The notes under the pieces were generated by a model. The model worked only from the letters and a program-made list of their open reading frames with translations. It did not search any database and was not told the DNA's origin. A stretch of 64,000 bases of DNA, from assembly GCF_902859935.1 (NCBI RefSeq), contig NZ_CADIKI010000025.1, positions 80,332 through 144,331 on the forward strand, given 5' to 3'. The position numbers and the translations under genes were made by a program. This document shows positions 49,685 to 57,407 of the stretch, piece after piece (within the stretch, counting starts at the first letter, position 1; the number at the start of each line of letters is the position of its first letter). This DNA comes from Paraburkholderia fynbosensis (GTDB taxonomy: Bacteria; Pseudomonadota; Gammaproteobacteria; Burkholderiales; Burkholderiaceae).

Positions 49685-49758
49685 CGGGACTCCTGGCGCG
49701 TCAGCGCACAGCCCTTTTTTGCGGTTGGAAGGAGACAAGATAATCGGAGCACACAATG

Positions 49759-49786
49759 AAAAAAGCGCCGCGCAAGCGCGACGCTT
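49759..49786 (-). terminator. Terminator of asd
   Basis: On the minus strand AAGCGTCGCGC, a 2-base loop and GCGCGGCGCTT (one T.G pair), then Ts. It lies about 40 bp past the asd stop and before fimV. Confidence 0.7.
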
Positions 49787-49823
49787 CTTGAGTTTTCTAC
49801 GCGTCGTGACCGCGTAGTTTACT

Positions 49824-50945
49824 TTACTTGTCGAGCACAATGCGAAGCATGCGACGCAGCGGTTCGGCCGCACCCCACAGCAGCTGGTCGCCGACCGTGA
49901 AGGCCGACAGATATTCGCCGCCCATCGCGAGCTTGCGTACCCGGCCGACCGGCACCGTCAGCGTGCCCGTCACCACCGCCGGGGACAGATCACGCATCGA
50001 CGCTTCGCGTTCGTTCGGCACGACCTTGACCCAGTCGTTGCCCGACGCGAGGATGCTGTTCACTTCGTCCAGCGGCACGTCCTTCTTCAGCTTGATGGTC
50101 AGCGCCTGCGAGTGGCAGCGCATTGCGCCGATCCGCACGCACAAACCGTCGACCGGGATCGAACCCGGCGTGCCCATGGCCGGCTTGCCGAGAATCTTGT
50201 TCGTTTCGGCGCCGCCCTTCCACTCTTCCTTCGACATGCCGTTGCCAAGATCCTTGTCGATCCACGGAATCAGCGAGCCGGCGAGCGGCACGCCGAAGTT
50301 GTCGGTCGGCATGCGATCGCTGTTCATTGCGCTCAGCACACGACGGTCGATGTCGAGAATCGCCGACGACGGATCAGCCAGGTCTTCCTTGGCCGCGCCA
50401 TACAGCGTGCCCATTTGCTGCAGCAGTTCGCGCATGTTTTGCGCGCCCGCGCCCGACGCGGCCTGATACGTCATGGCCGTCATCCAGTCGACGAGGTTTT
50501 CGCGGAACAGGCCGCCCAGCGCCATCAGCATCAGGCTGACAGTGCAGTTGCCGCCGATGAAATTCTTCTGGCCCTTGACCAGCGCGTTCTTGATCACGTC
50601 GAGGTTGACCGGATCGAGAATGATGACCGCGTCGTCCTTCATGCGCAGCGACGAAGCCGCGTCGATCCAGTAGCCGTTCCAGCCCGCCGCGCGCAGCTTC
50701 GGGAACACTTCGTTCGTGTAGTCACCGCCCTGGCAGGAGATGATCGCTTCGCACTTCTTCAGGTCTTCGATGCTTGTCGCATCTTTGAGCTTGGTCTCGT
50801 TTTTGGCGAACGACGGCGCGTTGCCGCCCGCGTTGCTGGTGCTGAAAAACACCGGTTCGATCAAGTCGAAATCGCCTTCCTGCTGCATACGCTGCATCAG
50901 GACGCTGCCGACCATGCCGCGCCAACCTACGAGACCTACGTTCAT
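49824..50945 (-). CDS. asd: Aspartate-semialdehyde dehydrogenase
   Basis: A 373-residue enzyme converting aspartyl phosphate to aspartate semialdehyde, the branch point to lysine, threonine/isoleucine and methionine. The NADP-binding start is MNVGLVGWRGMVGSVL and the catalytic Cys lies in FIGGNCTVSLMLMALGG near residue 135. SCQGGDYTNEVFPKLR is typical of the Gram-negative form. The start at 50945 is fixed by the nucleotide-binding motif. Its leader holds a short Ile/Thr/Lys-rich reading frame and alternative RNA arms, so attenuation is suspected. It lies downstream of leuB, 347 bp away. Confidence 0.96.
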   Translation of the reverse strand: MNVGLVGWRGMVGSVLMQRMQQEGDFDLIEPVFFSTSNAGGNAPSFAKNETKLKDATSIEDLKKCEAIISCQGGDYTNEVFPKLRAAGWNGYWIDAASSLRMKDDAVIILDPVNLDVIKNALVKGQKNFIGGNCTVSLMLMALGGLFRENLVDWMTAMTYQAASGAGAQNMRELLQQMGTLYGAAKEDLADPSSAILDIDRRVLSAMNSDRMPTDNFGVPLAGSLIPWIDKDLGNGMSKEEWKGGAETNKILGKPAMGTPGSIPVDGLCVRIGAMRCHSQALTIKLKKDVPLDEVNSILASGNDWVKVVPNEREASMRDLSPAVVTGTLTVPVGRVRKLAMGGEYLSAFTVGDQLLWGAAEPLRRMLRIVLDK

Positions 50946-50969
50946 GACTTCATACCCTTCGAATTGAGA

Positions 50970-51019
50970 CTTCCCCGCATCTTTGCCCGCAGTGACCGCG
51001 CGGGGAAGATGAGCGGGCA
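50970..51019 (-). promoter_or_regulatory. Interleaved RNA arms in the asd leader (possible attenuator)
   Basis: Four arms in order on the minus strand: TGCCCGC (51019-51013), CTTCCCCGC (51008-51000), GCGGGCA (50990-50984) and GCGGGGAAG (50978-50970). Arm 1 pairs perfectly with arm 3, and arm 2 with arm 4, so the two stems exclude each other or form a pseudoknot. The arms begin 11 bases after the leader-peptide stop and end 24 bases before the asd ATG. No T-run follows, so the output could be translational or Rho-dependent. Confidence 0.5.
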
Positions 51020-51029
51020 CGACGGACGA

Positions 51030-51146
51030 TCAGCGTTTCGTGATCGTTTTCGGGGTAATCGTTTTAATGGTAATGGCGAACTCAACCACACGGGCCGTTG
51101 TGCCGTGCAGTTTGGAAATCGAGGAGATTTGGGAGATCTGCGCCAT
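51030..51146 (-). CDS. Candidate asd leader peptide (Ile/Thr/Lys-rich)
   Basis: A 38-codon frame starting with ATG at 51146 and ending in TGA. The last 15 residues are AITIKTITPKTITKR: four Ile, five Thr and three Lys, which are end products of the pathway that asd feeds. Three of these four Ile codons are ATT and the Lys codons are AAA, which are unusual choices in such high-GC DNA. It has no ribosome-binding site, but a TATATT -10 at 51158-51153 would put the transcript start at or next to the ATG (leaderless). It recalls the E. coli ThrL peptide in composition, not in sequence. Too short to judge by homology. Confidence 0.5.
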   Translation of the reverse strand: MAQISQISSISKLHGTTARVVEFAITIKTITPKTITKR

Positions 51147-51152
51147 TGTTGC

Positions 51153-51158
51153 AATATA
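51153..51158 (-). promoter_or_regulatory. Candidate -10 of the asd transcript
   Basis: TATATT on the minus strand with a weak -35 (TCGCCA, 16 bases upstream). Transcription from here would begin at about 51146, at the leader-peptide ATG. Confidence 0.35.
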
Positions 51159-51212
51159 CACGAAAACCGAAATCTGGCGACGTCATTCGCCGCTGTCGCC
51201 CGTTGTGTTGCT

Positions 51213-51244
51213 CGCGAATCGGCCTGTTTTAAGGCCGATTCGCG
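51213..51244. terminator. Perfect 12-bp stem-loop between leuB and asd leader
   Basis: CGCGAATCGGCC (51213-51224), an 8-base loop, GGCCGATTCGCG (51233-51244), followed on the + strand by TTTT. It lies about 50 bp past the leuB stop and upstream of the asd promoter. It probably ends the leu transcript, although the T-run is on the opposite strand. The rest of the 50946-51292 gap holds the asd leader. Confidence 0.6.
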
Positions 51245-51292
51245 TTTTAAAGGCCGTTTGACGACCTGATTACTGCCTGAGCCCCATGCACT

Positions 51293-52360
51293 TTACAGCG
51301 CTGCAACGACGGCGTCGCCCATCGCGACCGTGCCGACCTGCTTGCAACCCGGCGTGAGGATGTCACCGGTGCGATAGCCCTGCTCGAGCACCTTCTTCAC
51401 CGCGTTTTCGATACGGTCTGCCTGCTCTGCCTTGTTCAGCGAATAGCGCAGCATCATTGCCGCCGACAGGATGGTAGCCAACGGATTGGCCACGCCCTTG
51501 CCCGCGATATCCGGTGCGGAGCCGTGCGACGGCTCGTACAAGCCCTTGTTATTCTTGTCGAGCGACGCCGACGGCAGCATACCGATCGAACCCGTCAGCA
51601 TGGCGGCTTCGTCGGAGAGGATGTCGCCGAACATGTTGCCGGTGACGATCACGTCGAACGACTTCGGCGCCTTCACCAATTGCATCGCCGCGTTGTCGAC
51701 GTACATGTGAGACAGCTCGACATCAGCGTATTCCTTCGACACGTCGATCATCACGTCCTTCCAGAACTGCGACGTTTCGAGCACGTTGGCTTTATCGACC
51801 GAGGTCAGCTTCTTGCCGCGCTTTTGCGCCGCCTGAAACGCGACGTGCGCAATGCGGCGCACTTCCGGCTCCGAATAACGCATCGTGTCGAAGCCTTCCT
51901 TCGCACCGGCGAACAGGCCGTCCGGCGCTTCGCGCACGCCGCGCGGCGCGCCAAAGTAGATATCGCCGTTCAGTTCGCGCACGATGAGGATATCGAGACC
52001 CGACACGATCTCTTCCTTCAACGACGACGCGCCGGTCAGTTGCGGATAGCAGATCGCCGGGCGGAAGTTCGCGAACAGCTGCAGGTGCTTGCGCAGGCCC
52101 AGAATTGCCTGTTCCGGACGCAGCGCGCGTTCGAGCTTGTCGTACTTCCAGTCGCCGACGGCACCGAACAGGATCGCGTCGGCTTCCTTCGCTAACGCCA
52201 GCGTCGAATCGGGTAACGGATGACCCTTGGCTTCGTAGCCCGCGCCGCCAACCGGCGCTTCTTCGAGTTCGAACTTTTCGCCGAGTACGTTCAGGACCTT
52301 GACGGCCTCCTTGACGATTTCGGGACCGATGCCGTCGCCCGGCAACACTGCGATCTTCAT
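51293..52360 (-). CDS. leuB: 3-isopropylmalate dehydrogenase
   Basis: A 355-residue NAD-dependent enzyme of leucine synthesis. Features are IAVLPGDGIGPEIVKEAVKV at the start, the substrate-binding EEIVSGLDILIVRELNGDIYFG, TSVDKANVLETSQFWKDV, and the metal site VTGNMFGDILSDEAAMLTGS with EPSHGSAPDIAGK. It oxidises and decarboxylates 3-isopropylmalate. It follows leuD after about 80 bp in the order leuC-(lipoprotein)-leuD-leuB. Confidence 0.97.
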   Translation of the reverse strand: MKIAVLPGDGIGPEIVKEAVKVLNVLGEKFELEEAPVGGAGYEAKGHPLPDSTLALAKEADAILFGAVGDWKYDKLERALRPEQAILGLRKHLQLFANFRPAICYPQLTGASSLKEEIVSGLDILIVRELNGDIYFGAPRGVREAPDGLFAGAKEGFDTMRYSEPEVRRIAHVAFQAAQKRGKKLTSVDKANVLETSQFWKDVMIDVSKEYADVELSHMYVDNAAMQLVKAPKSFDVIVTGNMFGDILSDEAAMLTGSIGMLPSASLDKNNKGLYEPSHGSAPDIAGKGVANPLATILSAAMMLRYSLNKAEQADRIENAVKKVLEQGYRTGDILTPGCKQVGTVAMGDAVVAAL

Positions 52361-52442
52361 GCGAATTCCTTGATGATTTTCTTCGAGACTGTCGAGCGTG
52401 ATTCAGCGCGCGGGCCGCGAAGCCCCTCGCGCACCTTATGCA

Positions 52443-53096
52443 TTAACCGACGATGCGGTGGCTCAGCCACGGCTGCTTCGCGATGCGCTCCGCTTCGAAC
52501 TCGCGAATCTTGTCCGCGTGACGCAGCGTGAGGCCGATGTCGTCGAAACCGTTCAGCAAGCAATATTTGCGAAAGCCCGCAACCTCGAACGGATACTCCG
52601 CGCCGCCATCCGACGTGCGCACGACTTGCGCTTCGAGGTCGACGGTCAGCTGGAAGCCGTTGAATGCGTACGTTTCGTTGAACAGATGATCGACTTGCTG
52701 TTCGGTCAGCACGATCGGCAGCAGGCCGTTCTTGAAGCAGTTGTTGTAGAAGATGTCGGCGAAGCTCGGCGCGATCAGCGCGCGAAAGCCATACTGCTGC
52801 AATGCCCACGGCGCGTGCTCACGCGAGCTGCCGCAGCCAAAGTTCTTGCGTGCCAGCAGCACCGACGCGCCTTGATAACGCGGCTGGTTCAGCACGAAAT
52901 CCGGGTTCAGCGGACGCTTCGAGTTGTCCTGGCCCGGCTCGCCGTGGTCGAGATAACGCCATTCGTCGAATGCGTTCGGACCGAAACCCGTGCGCTTGAT
53001 CGACTTCAGGAATTGCTTCGGAATGATCGCGTCCGTGTCGACGTTCTCGCGATCGAGCGGCGCCACGACGCCGGTGTGTACGATGAATTTATCCAT
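52443..53096 (-). CDS. leuD: 3-isopropylmalate dehydratase small subunit
   Basis: A 217-residue subunit that pairs with LeuC to isomerise 2- and 3-isopropylmalate. The swivel-domain signature is NVDTDAIIPKQFLKSIKRTGFG near residue 20 and the substrate loop NFGCGSSREHAPWALQQYGF near residue 80. The start at 53096 (MDKFIVHTGVVAPLDREN) is family-typical; upstream in-frame codons lie in the intergenic region. Confidence 0.97.
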   Translation of the reverse strand: MDKFIVHTGVVAPLDRENVDTDAIIPKQFLKSIKRTGFGPNAFDEWRYLDHGEPGQDNSKRPLNPDFVLNQPRYQGASVLLARKNFGCGSSREHAPWALQQYGFRALIAPSFADIFYNNCFKNGLLPIVLTEQQVDHLFNETYAFNGFQLTVDLEAQVVRTSDGGAEYPFEVAGFRKYCLLNGFDDIGLTLRHADKIREFEAERIAKQPWLSHRIVG

Positions 53097-53182
53097 GACG
53101 CTTGCGCCTGTTTCAAGACCGGGCGATACGGGTGGCGGCCGGGAAGCCGCTCGCCGCATCACCGGCAAAATTCAAAAACCGC

Positions 53183-53341
53183 TTATTTCTCAGCGTGATT
53201 GCTGATCGAATTGCCGAGGTGAGACATGTCCTGGCCGAATCCGTGCACCGTGTTGCAACCGGCCAGACCGAGCAATAGCCCGGCCAGCGTACCGAGTGCG
53301 AAGCGGCGCAATAGAGTGCTGCGATTCATGTTCTTCATCAT
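53183..53341 (-). CDS. Entericidin-like small lipoprotein
   Basis: A 52-residue frame that begins six bases after the leuC stop and ends about 85 bp before leuD. It has a basic start (MMKNMNRSTLLRR), a hydrophobic core and a lipobox LAGC (Cys29), followed by NTVHGFGQDMSHLGNSISN and a short end. This is the pattern of entericidin A/B lipoproteins (Cys-NT-x-GxGxD). They are small envelope lipoproteins, toxic or stress-related in E. coli. An inner ATG at 53338 is the alternative start. Its place inside a leucine operon is incidental or regulatory; cause unknown. Confidence 0.8.
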   Translation of the reverse strand: MMKNMNRSTLLRRFALGTLAGLLLGLAGCNTVHGFGQDMSHLGNSISNHAEK

Positions 53342-53346
53342 GCGAT

Positions 53347-54756
53347 TTATCCAAGCTTGCGAATATCGACGAAATGCCCTTCGATCGCGGCAGCCGCTGC
53401 CATCGCGGGACTCACGAGGTGGGTGCGGCCACCGGCGCCCTGACGACCTTCGAAATTACGATTCGACGTGGATGCACAACGCTCGCCCGGATCCAGCCGG
53501 TCGGCGTTCATCGCGAGACACATCGAGCAGCCCGGCTCGCGCCATTCGAAACCGGCATCGGTAAATACCTTGTCGAGGCCTTCACGTTCCGCTTGCGCCT
53601 TCACGAGCCCCGAACCCGGCACCACCATGGCCAGACGGATGTTCGATGCGACGCGGCGGCCCAGTTTCTTCACGACGTAAGCCGCGGCGCGAATGTCTTC
53701 AATGCGCGCGTTGGTGCACGAACCGATGAAGATTTTATCCGGCTTGATCGACTCGATCGGCGCGTTCGGCTCGAGCGCCATGTACTTCAGTGCGCGTTCC
53801 ATCGCATCGCGCTTGACCGGGTCCTTTTCGCGTTCCGGGTCTGGCACGCGGCCGTCCACGGCGGTGACCATTTCCGGCGACGTGCCCCACGTGACTTGCG
53901 GCACGATTTCCGCAGCGTTCAGTTCGACCACGCGATCGAAATGCGCGCCGTCGTCGGACTTGAACTGCTTCCAGTACTCGACCGCGTGATCCCACTCGAC
54001 GCCTTCCGGCGAGAACGGACGGCCTTTCAGGTAGTCGATGGTGGTGTCGTCGACCGCAACCATGCCGGCGCGTGCGCCCGCTTCGATCGCCATGTTGCAG
54101 ACCGTCATGCGGCCTTCCATCGACAGCGCGCGAATCGTCGAACCGCCAAATTCGATCGCGTAGCCGGTGCCGCCCGCCGTGCCGATCTTGCCGATGATCG
54201 CCAGCACGATGTCTTTCGCGGTGCAGCCACGCGGCAGCGGGCCGTCGACCTTCACCAGCATGTTCTTGCTCTTTTTCTGCAAGAGCGTTTGCGTGGCCAG
54301 CACGTGCTCCACTTCCGACGTGCCGATGCCATGCGCCAGCGCGCCGAACGCGCCGTGCGTGGACGTGTGCGAGTCGCCGCAGACGATCGTCATGCCCGGC
54401 AGCGTAGCGCCCTGCTCCGGCCCGATGATGTGCACGATGCCCTGACGCATGTCGTTCATCTTGAACTGCGTGATGCCATAGGCGTCGCAATTCGCATCGA
54501 GCGTGTCGACTTGCAGCCTGGAGACCGGGTCGGCGATGCCGTGGCTGCGGTCCGTGGTCGGCACGTTGTGGTCCGAAACCGCCAGGTTCGCGCTGATGCG
54601 CCACACCGGACGTTCAGCCAGCTTCAGGCCCTCGAACGCCTGCGGGCTGGTCACTTCGTGCAGCAGATGACGGTCGATATAAAGGATCGTCGTGCCGTCT
54701 TCTTCCGTGTGGATCACGTGCGTGTTCCACAATTTGTCGTAGAGAGTCTGTGCCAT
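53347..54756 (-). CDS. leuC: 3-isopropylmalate dehydratase large subunit
   Basis: A 469-residue aconitase-family enzyme. The three [4Fe-4S] Cys ligands are in IFIGSCTNARIEDIR near residue 347 and REPGCSMCLAMN near 408. Other motifs are DGTTILYIDRHLLHEVTSPQ at the start and VCGDSHTSTHGAFGALAHGIG. With LeuD it makes 3-isopropylmalate. It is first in the leuC-lipoprotein-leuD-leuB series. Its 155-bp leader has no leucine-rich peptide that I can find. Confidence 0.97.
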   Translation of the reverse strand: MAQTLYDKLWNTHVIHTEEDGTTILYIDRHLLHEVTSPQAFEGLKLAERPVWRISANLAVSDHNVPTTDRSHGIADPVSRLQVDTLDANCDAYGITQFKMNDMRQGIVHIIGPEQGATLPGMTIVCGDSHTSTHGAFGALAHGIGTSEVEHVLATQTLLQKKSKNMLVKVDGPLPRGCTAKDIVLAIIGKIGTAGGTGYAIEFGGSTIRALSMEGRMTVCNMAIEAGARAGMVAVDDTTIDYLKGRPFSPEGVEWDHAVEYWKQFKSDDGAHFDRVVELNAAEIVPQVTWGTSPEMVTAVDGRVPDPEREKDPVKRDAMERALKYMALEPNAPIESIKPDKIFIGSCTNARIEDIRAAAYVVKKLGRRVASNIRLAMVVPGSGLVKAQAEREGLDKVFTDAGFEWREPGCSMCLAMNADRLDPGERCASTSNRNFEGRQGAGGRTHLVSPAMAAAAAIEGHFVDIRKLG

Positions 54757-54912
54757 GGTATGCGTGGTAGTAATGACTGCGGGCTGACCGTGTCAGTCGA
54801 TTATGCCACGCAGCGCCCGCCGTGGGCCGTTCAATCAGCGGAAAAACCGATAAAAAACAGTGAGTTGGGTGGTAGTTCCGATACCTGTATCCACGTTACC
54901 CGGCTCAAAAAC

Positions 54913-54949
54913 AAAACGCCCCAACGGCGAACCCGTTGGGGCGTTTTTT
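54913..54949. terminator. Bidirectional terminator after gltA
   Basis: A 15-bp perfect stem AAAACGCCCCAACGG (54913-54927) / CCGTTGGGGCGTTTT (54933-54947) with a 5-base loop. There are Ts on the + strand and TTTTGTTTTT on the minus strand. It ends gltA transcription about 70 bp past its stop and isolates leuC. Confidence 0.85.
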
Positions 54950-55020
54950 CCTTCAGCAGACTCCGCGCTCACTCGTAACCAATCAATCAAACGTTACGAG
55001 CCAGGCAGATTCAAAACCGG

Positions 55021-56322
55021 TCAACGTTGCGCGATCGGCTTCGCTTCACGTTGCGTGTCGCCGATGAACAGCTGACGCGGACGGCCAATCTTCTGTTCCG
55101 GATCAGCGATCATTTCGTTCCACTGCGCAATCCAGCCGACCGTACGCGCCATCGCGAAGATACACGTGAACATCGACGTCGGGATGCCCAGCGCGCGTTG
55201 CACGATGCCCGAGTAGAAGTCGACGTTCGGGTACAGCTTGCGCGACACGAAGTATTCGTCTTCCAGAGCGATCTTTTCCAGTGCCATGGCGAGCTTGAAC
55301 AGCGGGTCGTCGTGCAGGCCCAGTTCTTCCAGCACTTCGTGGCAGGTTTCGCGCATCAGCTTCGCACGCGGGTCGTAGTTCTTGTAGACGCGGTGACCGA
55401 AGCCCATCAGCTTCACGCCCGAGTTCTTGTCCTTCACCTGCTTGATGAACTCAGGAATGTTGTCGACCGAGCCGATTTCTTCCAGCATGTTCAGCGCGGC
55501 TTCGTTCGCGCCGCCGTGCGCCGGGCCCCACAGACACGCGATGCCCGCCGCGATACACGCGAACGGATTCGCACCCGACGAACCGGCGAGACGCACGGTC
55601 GAGGTCGACGCGTTCTGCTCGTGGTCCGCGTGCAGGATCAGGATACGGTCGAGCGCGCGCACCAGCACGTCGTTGACCTGGTAGTCTTCGCACGGGTTCG
55701 AGAACATCATGTGCATGAAGTTCGCGCTGTACGACAGGTTGTTCTTCGGGTACGCAAACGGCTGGCCGATGCTGTACTTGTACGCCATCGCGACGAGAGT
55801 CGGCAGCTTTGCGATCATGCGGATCGCCGACACTTCACGGTGACGCGGATTGTTGATGTCGAGCGAGTCGTGATAGAACGCCGACAATGCGCCGACTGCG
55901 GCGACCAGAATCGCCATCGGGTGCGCGTCGCGACGGAAACCACGGAAGAAGAAGTGCATCTGCTCATGCACCATTGTGTGGTTCGTGACCGTCTTCACGA
56001 ATTCGGCCTTCTGCTGCGCGTTCGGCAGTTCGCCCTTGAGCAGCAGATAGCAGCTTTCGAGGAAGTCGGCGTTTTCCGCGAGGTTGTCGATCGGGTAGCC
56101 GCGGTACAGCAACTCGCCCTTGTCGCCGTCGATGTAGGTGATCGCCGAATTGCACGCCGCCGTCGACATGAAGCCCGGGTCGTACGTGAACTTGCCGGTC
56201 TGGCCGTACAGTTTGCGAATGTCGATTACGTCCGGACCTAGCGTGCCCTTGTAAATCGGCATTTCAACGCTCGGCGAATTGTCGCTGAACGATAGCGTGG
56301 CTTTAACATCTGACGGGGTCAT
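55021..56322 (-). CDS. gltA: Citrate synthase
   Basis: A 433-residue type II (Gram-negative, NADH-sensitive class) citrate synthase. Catalytic His residues lie in WGPAHGGANEAAL near residue 265 and GFGHRVYKNYDPRAK near 306, and the catalytic Asp in NVDFYSGIVQRALG near 363. The N-terminal domain of about 60 residues (ATLSFSDNSPSVEMPIYKGT) is typical of this class. It condenses oxaloacetate and acetyl-CoA. It lies 82 bp after sdhE on the same strand, possibly in one unit with sdh. Confidence 0.97.
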   Translation of the reverse strand: MTPSDVKATLSFSDNSPSVEMPIYKGTLGPDVIDIRKLYGQTGKFTYDPGFMSTAACNSAITYIDGDKGELLYRGYPIDNLAENADFLESCYLLLKGELPNAQQKAEFVKTVTNHTMVHEQMHFFFRGFRRDAHPMAILVAAVGALSAFYHDSLDINNPRHREVSAIRMIAKLPTLVAMAYKYSIGQPFAYPKNNLSYSANFMHMMFSNPCEDYQVNDVLVRALDRILILHADHEQNASTSTVRLAGSSGANPFACIAAGIACLWGPAHGGANEAALNMLEEIGSVDNIPEFIKQVKDKNSGVKLMGFGHRVYKNYDPRAKLMRETCHEVLEELGLHDDPLFKLAMALEKIALEDEYFVSRKLYPNVDFYSGIVQRALGIPTSMFTCIFAMARTVGWIAQWNEMIADPEQKIGRPRQLFIGDTQREAKPIAQR

Positions 56323-56404
56323 AGCACATCCTCAATCGAAGTATGGATACAGGGTTTCGATAATCGCACGCCTGGACAACGGACTCGCCGCGCACTGGCG
56401 GCAC

Positions 56405-56677
56405 TCAAGCGTTGCGCAGCAGATCCAGCACCCGGATCACATCCGGGTCGGCAAGCTCGCCTTCCGGTTCCTTGCGCACGAGCAGCAAGTCCATCAGGTC
56501 GTTATCGCTCAGTTCGAGCAGACGCGTGAGAGCGCCCACGTCGGCATCGCTGAGGTCATGCTCGTATCGGCCGAAAAAACGTTCGAAGATCAGATCGTTT
56601 TCCAGCAGGCCCCGCCGCGCGCGCCAGCGAAGGCGCGCGCGGCGGAGAGGGTCGGACTGATGCGATGTTTCGTCCAT
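56405..56677 (-). CDS. sdhE: Succinate dehydrogenase assembly factor SdhE
   Basis: A 90-residue protein of the SdhE/YgfY family. The conserved RGLLENDLIFERFF near residue 22 carries the RGxxE motif that contacts SdhA during covalent FAD attachment. It begins one base after the sdhB stop, so it is part of the sdh operon and is probably coupled to sdhB. Confidence 0.93.
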   Translation of the reverse strand: MDETSHQSDPLRRARLRWRARRGLLENDLIFERFFGRYEHDLSDADVGALTRLLELSDNDLMDLLLVRKEPEGELADPDVIRVLDLLRNA

Positions 56678-56678
56678 C

Positions 56679-57383
56679 TCAGACAGCGCGGCGAACCATC
56701 AATTCCTTGATCTTGCCAATCGCCTTGGTCGGGTTCAGGCCCTTCGGGCAAACGTCGACGCAATTCATGATGGTATGGCAACGGAACAGACGGTACGGAT
56801 CTTCCAGGTTGTCGAGGCGTTCACCCGTCGCTTCGTCACGGCTGTCCGCAATGAAACGATAGGCTTGCAACAGACCGGCCGGGCCGACGAACTTGTCCGG
56901 ATTCCACCAGAAGCTCGGGCACGAGGTCGAGCAGCTAGCGCACAGAATACATTCGTAGAGGCCGTCGAGCTCGTCGCGTTCTTCCGGCGACTGCAGACGT
57001 TCCTTTTCCGGCGGCGGCGTATCGTTGATCAGGTACGGCTTGATCGAGTGATACTGGTTGAAGAACTGCGTGAAATCGCAGATCAGGTCGCGCACGACCG
57101 GCAGGCCCGGCAGCGGACGCAGCACGATCTTTTGCGGCAGGTCGTTCATGTTCTGCAGGCAGGCGAGACCGTTCTTGCCGTTGATGTTCATCGCGTCCGA
57201 ACCGCACACGCCCTCGCGGCACGAACGGCGGAACGACAACGTCTCGTCCATTGCTTTCAGCTTGAGCAGTGCATCGAGCAGCATGCGTTCGTGCGAGTCG
57301 ATTTCGATCTCGTACGTTTGCATGCGCGGCGCTGCGTCCTTGTCCGGGTCGTAGCGGTAAATTTCAAATGTACGCTTTGCCAT
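56679..57383 (-). CDS. sdhB: Succinate dehydrogenase iron-sulfur subunit
   Basis: A 234-residue subunit. The [2Fe-2S] ligands are in FRRSCREGVCGSDAMNINGK and CLQ near residues 55-75. The [4Fe-4S] and [3Fe-4S] ligands are in CILCASCSTSCPSFWWNPD near 145 and CHTIMNCVDVCPKGLNP near 205. It passes electrons from SdhA FAD to quinone. It starts 24 bp after sdhA. Confidence 0.98.
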   Translation of the reverse strand: MAKRTFEIYRYDPDKDAAPRMQTYEIEIDSHERMLLDALLKLKAMDETLSFRRSCREGVCGSDAMNINGKNGLACLQNMNDLPQKIVLRPLPGLPVVRDLICDFTQFFNQYHSIKPYLINDTPPPEKERLQSPEERDELDGLYECILCASCSTSCPSFWWNPDKFVGPAGLLQAYRFIADSRDEATGERLDNLEDPYRLFRCHTIMNCVDVCPKGLNPTKAIGKIKELMVRRAV

Positions 57384-57407
57384 TTCTGAATTCCTTTGAC
57401 TTGTGCC

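Noticed and set aside
54757..54912. A leucine leader peptide upstream of leuC
   Set aside because: No ATG-started frame with a leucine run exists in this leader on the minus strand.
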